From: Puniceicoccales bacterium
Lineage (GTDB): Bacteria; Verrucomicrobiota; Verrucomicrobiia; Opitutales; LL51
Assembly: GCA_031276935.1 (NCBI GenBank)
Contig: JAISMD010000039.1
Span: 1 to 8,640 of the forward strand
DNA length: 8,640 nucleotides
Reading direction: 5' to 3'
Shown: positions 6,202 to 8,640 of the stretch, in pieces
Layout: every line of letters begins with the position of its first letter
Position numbering within the stretch: the stretch's first letter is position 1
The notes under the pieces: model-generated
Told to the model about the DNA's origin: nothing
What the model saw: the letters and a program-made list of their open reading frames with translations, nothing else
Database searches by the model: none
Position numbers and translations under genes: made by a program

Positions 6202-7116
6202 TTATGGCCCGAATTTCACGACGGCATCACCTCCCAAACTCAAATCAATGCGTTCCACGGGTAAACGGTTACGAATTTTTGGCGTATTAAGGATAAAATC
6301 GAGGCGTTTAAGTTGTTCATCGAAGTCGTTATCTCCGAAAATAATCGCGGAGGCACACTGACAACGTACACTAATCTTGGACCAGGGAACCGTTTTTTTC
6401 TTCAATTTTTCAATGGAAATCACTTCCATTTGTGCGTATATGGGCCAATATTTTGTTCTGGCGATGTGGAGCAATCGGTACACCTTATCCAGGGCGGGTA
6501 TTTTTTCGTAGGATCCATCCTTGGTCCGCTTTAAAATAACTCCGCCCAAAAACGGTAGGGCACGCCGTTCCGCTTCGGAAATCATTTCTCCGTGGAAAAT
6601 AACCCCCTCTTTGTCAATGAGCATTTCCCGGGGCGATTGACCATCGTTGATCAATAGGCGAAGAATGGGTACCCGTTCCTGAACGGTAATTTTCACCACG
6701 TCGGGGTATTGCCGCTCCACAACCACCGACCTAACCTGCGGACAACTTTCAATCCTCCGCCTAATCGCAAAGATATCAATGTCCATAATATCCACGTTCC
6801 GAGGTAAATCGTGGAGGAATGGTTTCGCCCACTGGGCCGTTAGAACGCCGTCCGATTGGAAAGCGACGTGGTCCAACGGTTGGCGGTAAATCGTTTTCCA
6901 CCAGGTTCTAAGGCGATCCTTGTTCCTCGCCCAAACCACCTTCCCGCAACCGAATCCCATTAGCAAAAATATGCCGTAAAAAATTGTTCTGAAAATAATC
7001 TTCCCCATCGGGCCTCTGGGAATTGGGGATGGCGATCGCCTTTGGCCCTTGGCTAGGATTTGCTTCACGTGGGGGTCTGACTTTCTACGGAAAAAATACA
7101 TCCAATGGCGTCCCAT
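6202..7116 (-). CDS. ftsQ: Cell division protein FtsQ
   Basis: FtsQ is a bitopic inner-membrane protein that links early and late divisome proteins through FtsB and FtsL. A basic cytoplasmic tail is followed by one transmembrane segment (IIFRTIFYGIFLLMGFGCG, about 40-58 from the ATG at 7116). Next comes a POTRA domain: FLHDLPRNVDIMDIDIFAIR, then IESCPQVRSVVVERQYPD and ITVQERVPIL, ending near residue 152. The FtsQ beta domain follows, with the end signature VERIDLSLGGDAVVKF. The family is weakly conserved, so the call rests on this order of domains and on the position directly after ddl. The start is uncertain: a TTG at 7143, this ATG and an ATG at 7101 are all possible, none with a strong Shine-Dalgarno. 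The gene lies 45-72 nt after ddl, in the same frame. ftsA and ftsZ, which usually follow, are absent. Confidence 0.85.
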   Translation of the reverse strand: MGRHWMYFFRRKSDPHVKQILAKGQRRSPSPIPRGPMGKIIFRTIFYGIFLLMGFGCGKVVWARNKDRLRTWWKTIYRQPLDHVAFQSDGVLTAQWAKPFLHDLPRNVDIMDIDIFAIRRRIESCPQVRSVVVERQYPDVVKITVQERVPILRLLINDGQSPREMLIDKEGVIFHGEMISEAERRALPFLGGVILKRTKDGSYEKIPALDKVYRLLHIARTKYWPIYAQMEVISIEKLKKKTVPWSKISVRCQCASAIIFGDNDFDEQLKRLDFILNTPKIRNRLPVERIDLSLGGDAVVKFGP

Positions 7117-7188
7117 TATGTGGCAAAGGTTTTTGTCTTTCAATCTTCTTTTCGCATCGCATTCGCATAGAACCCGATTTAACCCGGA

Positions 7189-8139
7189 TCAGTCCCCTTC
7201 CAGAGCCGAACCCAACATCCTTAAACAGAGATCGTCGAAAGGAATTTCTTGGGCAGCGGCCGCTCTCGGGAACATACTGGTTGCCGTCATACCGGGAATG
7301 GTATTGATTTCTAGGAAATAAAAATTTTTCCCGTCGAAAATGAAATCAAGGCGCCCGAAATCTCGACAACCACATTCCCGGAAAATCCTTTCCGAAATTG
7401 TTTGCAGCGCCTGTGTTTCCTGCGGGCTAAGGGGAGCCGGAACGAGGTACTCGGTCATACCGGGTGTATATTTGTGATCGTAGTCGAAGAAACCCGTTCC
7501 GTAGAAACCCGTTCCAATGCATACCTCTACGGCCGGTAAAGCCTTCGTCCCCAAAATACTAACCGAAATCTCCCTCCCTGCGATGTGGGACTCTATGAAC
7601 CAATTGCGAATCGAAATCTCCCGCTTACAGGATTCCACCCAACAGGTCTTTTTCCTTAAAATTTCCCCATGATTCCTGAAATCACTTTCGTCGCTAATCT
7701 TCACCACCCCAATGCTACTCCCCCGATCATTGGGTTTCACCACGAAGGGTCCGCCTATTTTTTCCCAAAGTTCCGTGAAATTTTGTCCTCCGTAGGCGTA
7801 GAATTTGGGAGTCAAAATCCCCAGTGCCTGCATCCGGTATTTCACCTTCATCTTATCCATGCAAAGTCGACTTGCCGCCGCATTGCTACCACAGTAGCGA
7901 AAACCTCTGCTTTCCAAGAGGGTTTGCAACTGGCCATCTTCACCGAATTCGCCGTGAATCATGGGAAAAATTACGAAGCGTTCCGGGTCCAATGCAAGGG
8001 GAAGGATATCCGCCTCCAATGCAAATAATTCCACGTCGATCCGCGATCTGAGTGCCTCGAAAACCGCATGCCCACTGCGTAGGGATACCTCCCGTTCCGA
8101 AGAACTCCCGCCTCCACATAAAACGGCAACCCTCTTCAT
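7189..8139 (-). CDS. ddl: D-alanine--D-alanine ligase
   Basis: Ddl makes the D-Ala-D-Ala dipeptide of peptidoglycan in the cytoplasm, using ATP. The 316 residues fit the family (about 305-320 for the DdlB type). Visible motifs are VLCGGGSSSEREVSL at 6-20 with E15, HGEFGEDGQLQTLLE at 62-76, VVKPNDRGSSIGV at 133-145 with S142, FDYDHKYTPG at 218-227 with Y224, and the metal- and phosphate-binding EINTIPGMT at 277-285. E15, S142 and Y224 correspond to the Glu15-Ser150-Tyr216 triad of E. coli DdlB. The tyrosine, rather than the phenylalanine of VanA-type enzymes, points to D-Ala-D-Ala and not D-Ala-D-lactate. The ATG overlaps the rng stop codon by ATGA, indicating translational coupling. ftsQ follows, an arrangement known from dcw clusters. 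Confidence 0.97.
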   Translation of the reverse strand: MKRVAVLCGGGSSSEREVSLRSGHAVFEALRSRIDVELFALEADILPLALDPERFVIFPMIHGEFGEDGQLQTLLESRGFRYCGSNAAASRLCMDKMKVKYRMQALGILTPKFYAYGGQNFTELWEKIGGPFVVKPNDRGSSIGVVKISDESDFRNHGEILRKKTCWVESCKREISIRNWFIESHIAGREISVSILGTKALPAVEVCIGTGFYGTGFFDYDHKYTPGMTEYLVPAPLSPQETQALQTISERIFRECGCRDFGRLDFIFDGKNFYFLEINTIPGMTATSMFPRAAAAQEIPFDDLCLRMLGSALEGD

Positions 8140-8640
8140 TTCAATTCCGAATTGCCATCAAAATCAACGATGCGAAAGTTTTCAATGTGAAAAACAGGAT
8201 CAACGCGAAAAATTAATTTGACCCCATATTCGTTTTCAATTTCCAGGAGTTGTTTTTCGTAGGCATTCCGCAGAAAATCTAGAACCATGGGATGCAGATA
8301 TACCCGTATCCTCGAAACCGTACCGACGTATTTTCTTAAAATATTTATCAATTTACGGTAAATTTCAATGCTAACCGTGCGGGGAGATTTCACAAAACTG
8401 CGCCCATTGCAGTAATGACAGGTCGCCCGCATATCCCGTGCCGTACTCTGGGAATGCCTTTGCCGCGATATCTGCATTAAACCCAATGCCGAAATCGGTA
8501 GAATTTGTGTTCTTTCCCGATCATTTTGCAATAGACTACACATGAGCTCGTACAATTTCCTCCGATCGCGGAGATTTTTCATGTCGATGAAATCAATGAT
8601 AATGAGTCCTCCCAGGTTACGCAGTTTAATCTGGCGCTCA
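8136..8640 (-). CDS. rng: Ribonuclease E/G, C-terminal part (5' end beyond window)
   Basis: RNase E/G enzymes are endoribonucleases acting on rRNA precursors and mRNA. The reading frame enters from the right edge and gives 168 residues. It begins with ERQIKLRNLGGLIIIDFIDM, which carries the second Asp-containing catalytic Mg-binding block of the DNase I-like subdomain (family pattern LRDLGGLIVIDFIDM). It continues with LMQISRQRHSQS, then the zinc-link CHYCNGR with both cysteines, and a C-terminal dimerisation subdomain ending at the ddl start. The protein ends soon after this region and has no long disordered tail, so within the family it resembles RNase G (CafA) rather than full-length RNase E; I cannot see the N-terminal S1 domain. 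An ATG at 8582 is internal and is not the true start. Confidence 0.92.
   Translation of the reverse strand, partial: ERQIKLRNLGGLIIIDFIDMKNLRDRRKLYELMCSLLQNDRERTQILPISALGLMQISRQRHSQSTARDMRATCHYCNGRSFVKSPRTVSIEIYRKLINILRKYVGTVSRIRVYLHPMVLDFLRNAYEKQLLEIENEYGVKLIFRVDPVFHIENFRIVDFDGNSELK

Noticed and set aside
7669..8028. 119-codon plus-strand open frame inside ddl
   Set aside because: It is antisense to conserved Ddl motifs and lacks a ribosome binding site or domain.
1..8640. Search for a novel defence, toxin-antitoxin, secretion or mobile system
   Set aside because: Every sizeable coding frame is accounted for by a housekeeping or envelope gene, and no gap is large enough for an extra operon.

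Overview
The window is a stretch of ordinary bacterial chromosome. It carries nine recognisable genes, eight on the minus strand and one (efp) on the plus strand. The genes point to a Gram-negative Verrucomicrobiota bacterium, probably class Opitutae. The AlaS N-terminus and the EF-P tip region (HRTQGRQAGF) read like Opitutae homologues as I remember them, FabV is present, and waaA plus a heptose kinase imply an outer membrane with LPS. The taxonomic call is recollection and inference, not a search result.

Right side, read leftward on the minus strand: the 3' part of an RNase E/G gene (entering from the window edge), ddl (4-nt ATGA overlap with rng), ftsQ, and a stand-alone left-handed beta-helix acyltransferase-like gene. 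The gaps are short, so this looks like one transcript joining RNA processing, peptidoglycan precursor synthesis and division. ftsA and ftsZ do not follow ftsQ, and murC/murB do not directly precede ddl, so only a fragment of the usual division and cell-wall (dcw) cluster is here.

Middle: efp on the plus strand ends 10 nt from the end of the beta-helix gene (tail to tail) and is divergent from waaA. Left side, read leftward on the minus strand: waaA (Kdo transferase), an hldE/rfaE1-type heptose kinase, fabV (NADH enoyl reductase) and alaS. waaA and the heptose kinase serve the LPS inner core; FabV supplies the fatty acids from which lipid A and phospholipids are built.

The one real oddity is alaS. 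The reading frame is closed by TAA after 281 codons, just past class II motif 3, whereas bacterial AlaS is about 870 residues. Only 24 further bases are visible, so split gene, frameshift or error cannot be separated here.

No intergenic gap exceeds 300 bases. The largest are about 174 nt (waaA to hldA), 169 nt (hldA to fabV) and 150 nt (waaA/efp divergent). I see no convincing Rho-independent terminator in any gap, and no tRNA, rRNA, CRISPR array, insertion sequence or phage gene. I found no evidence of a new multi-gene system.
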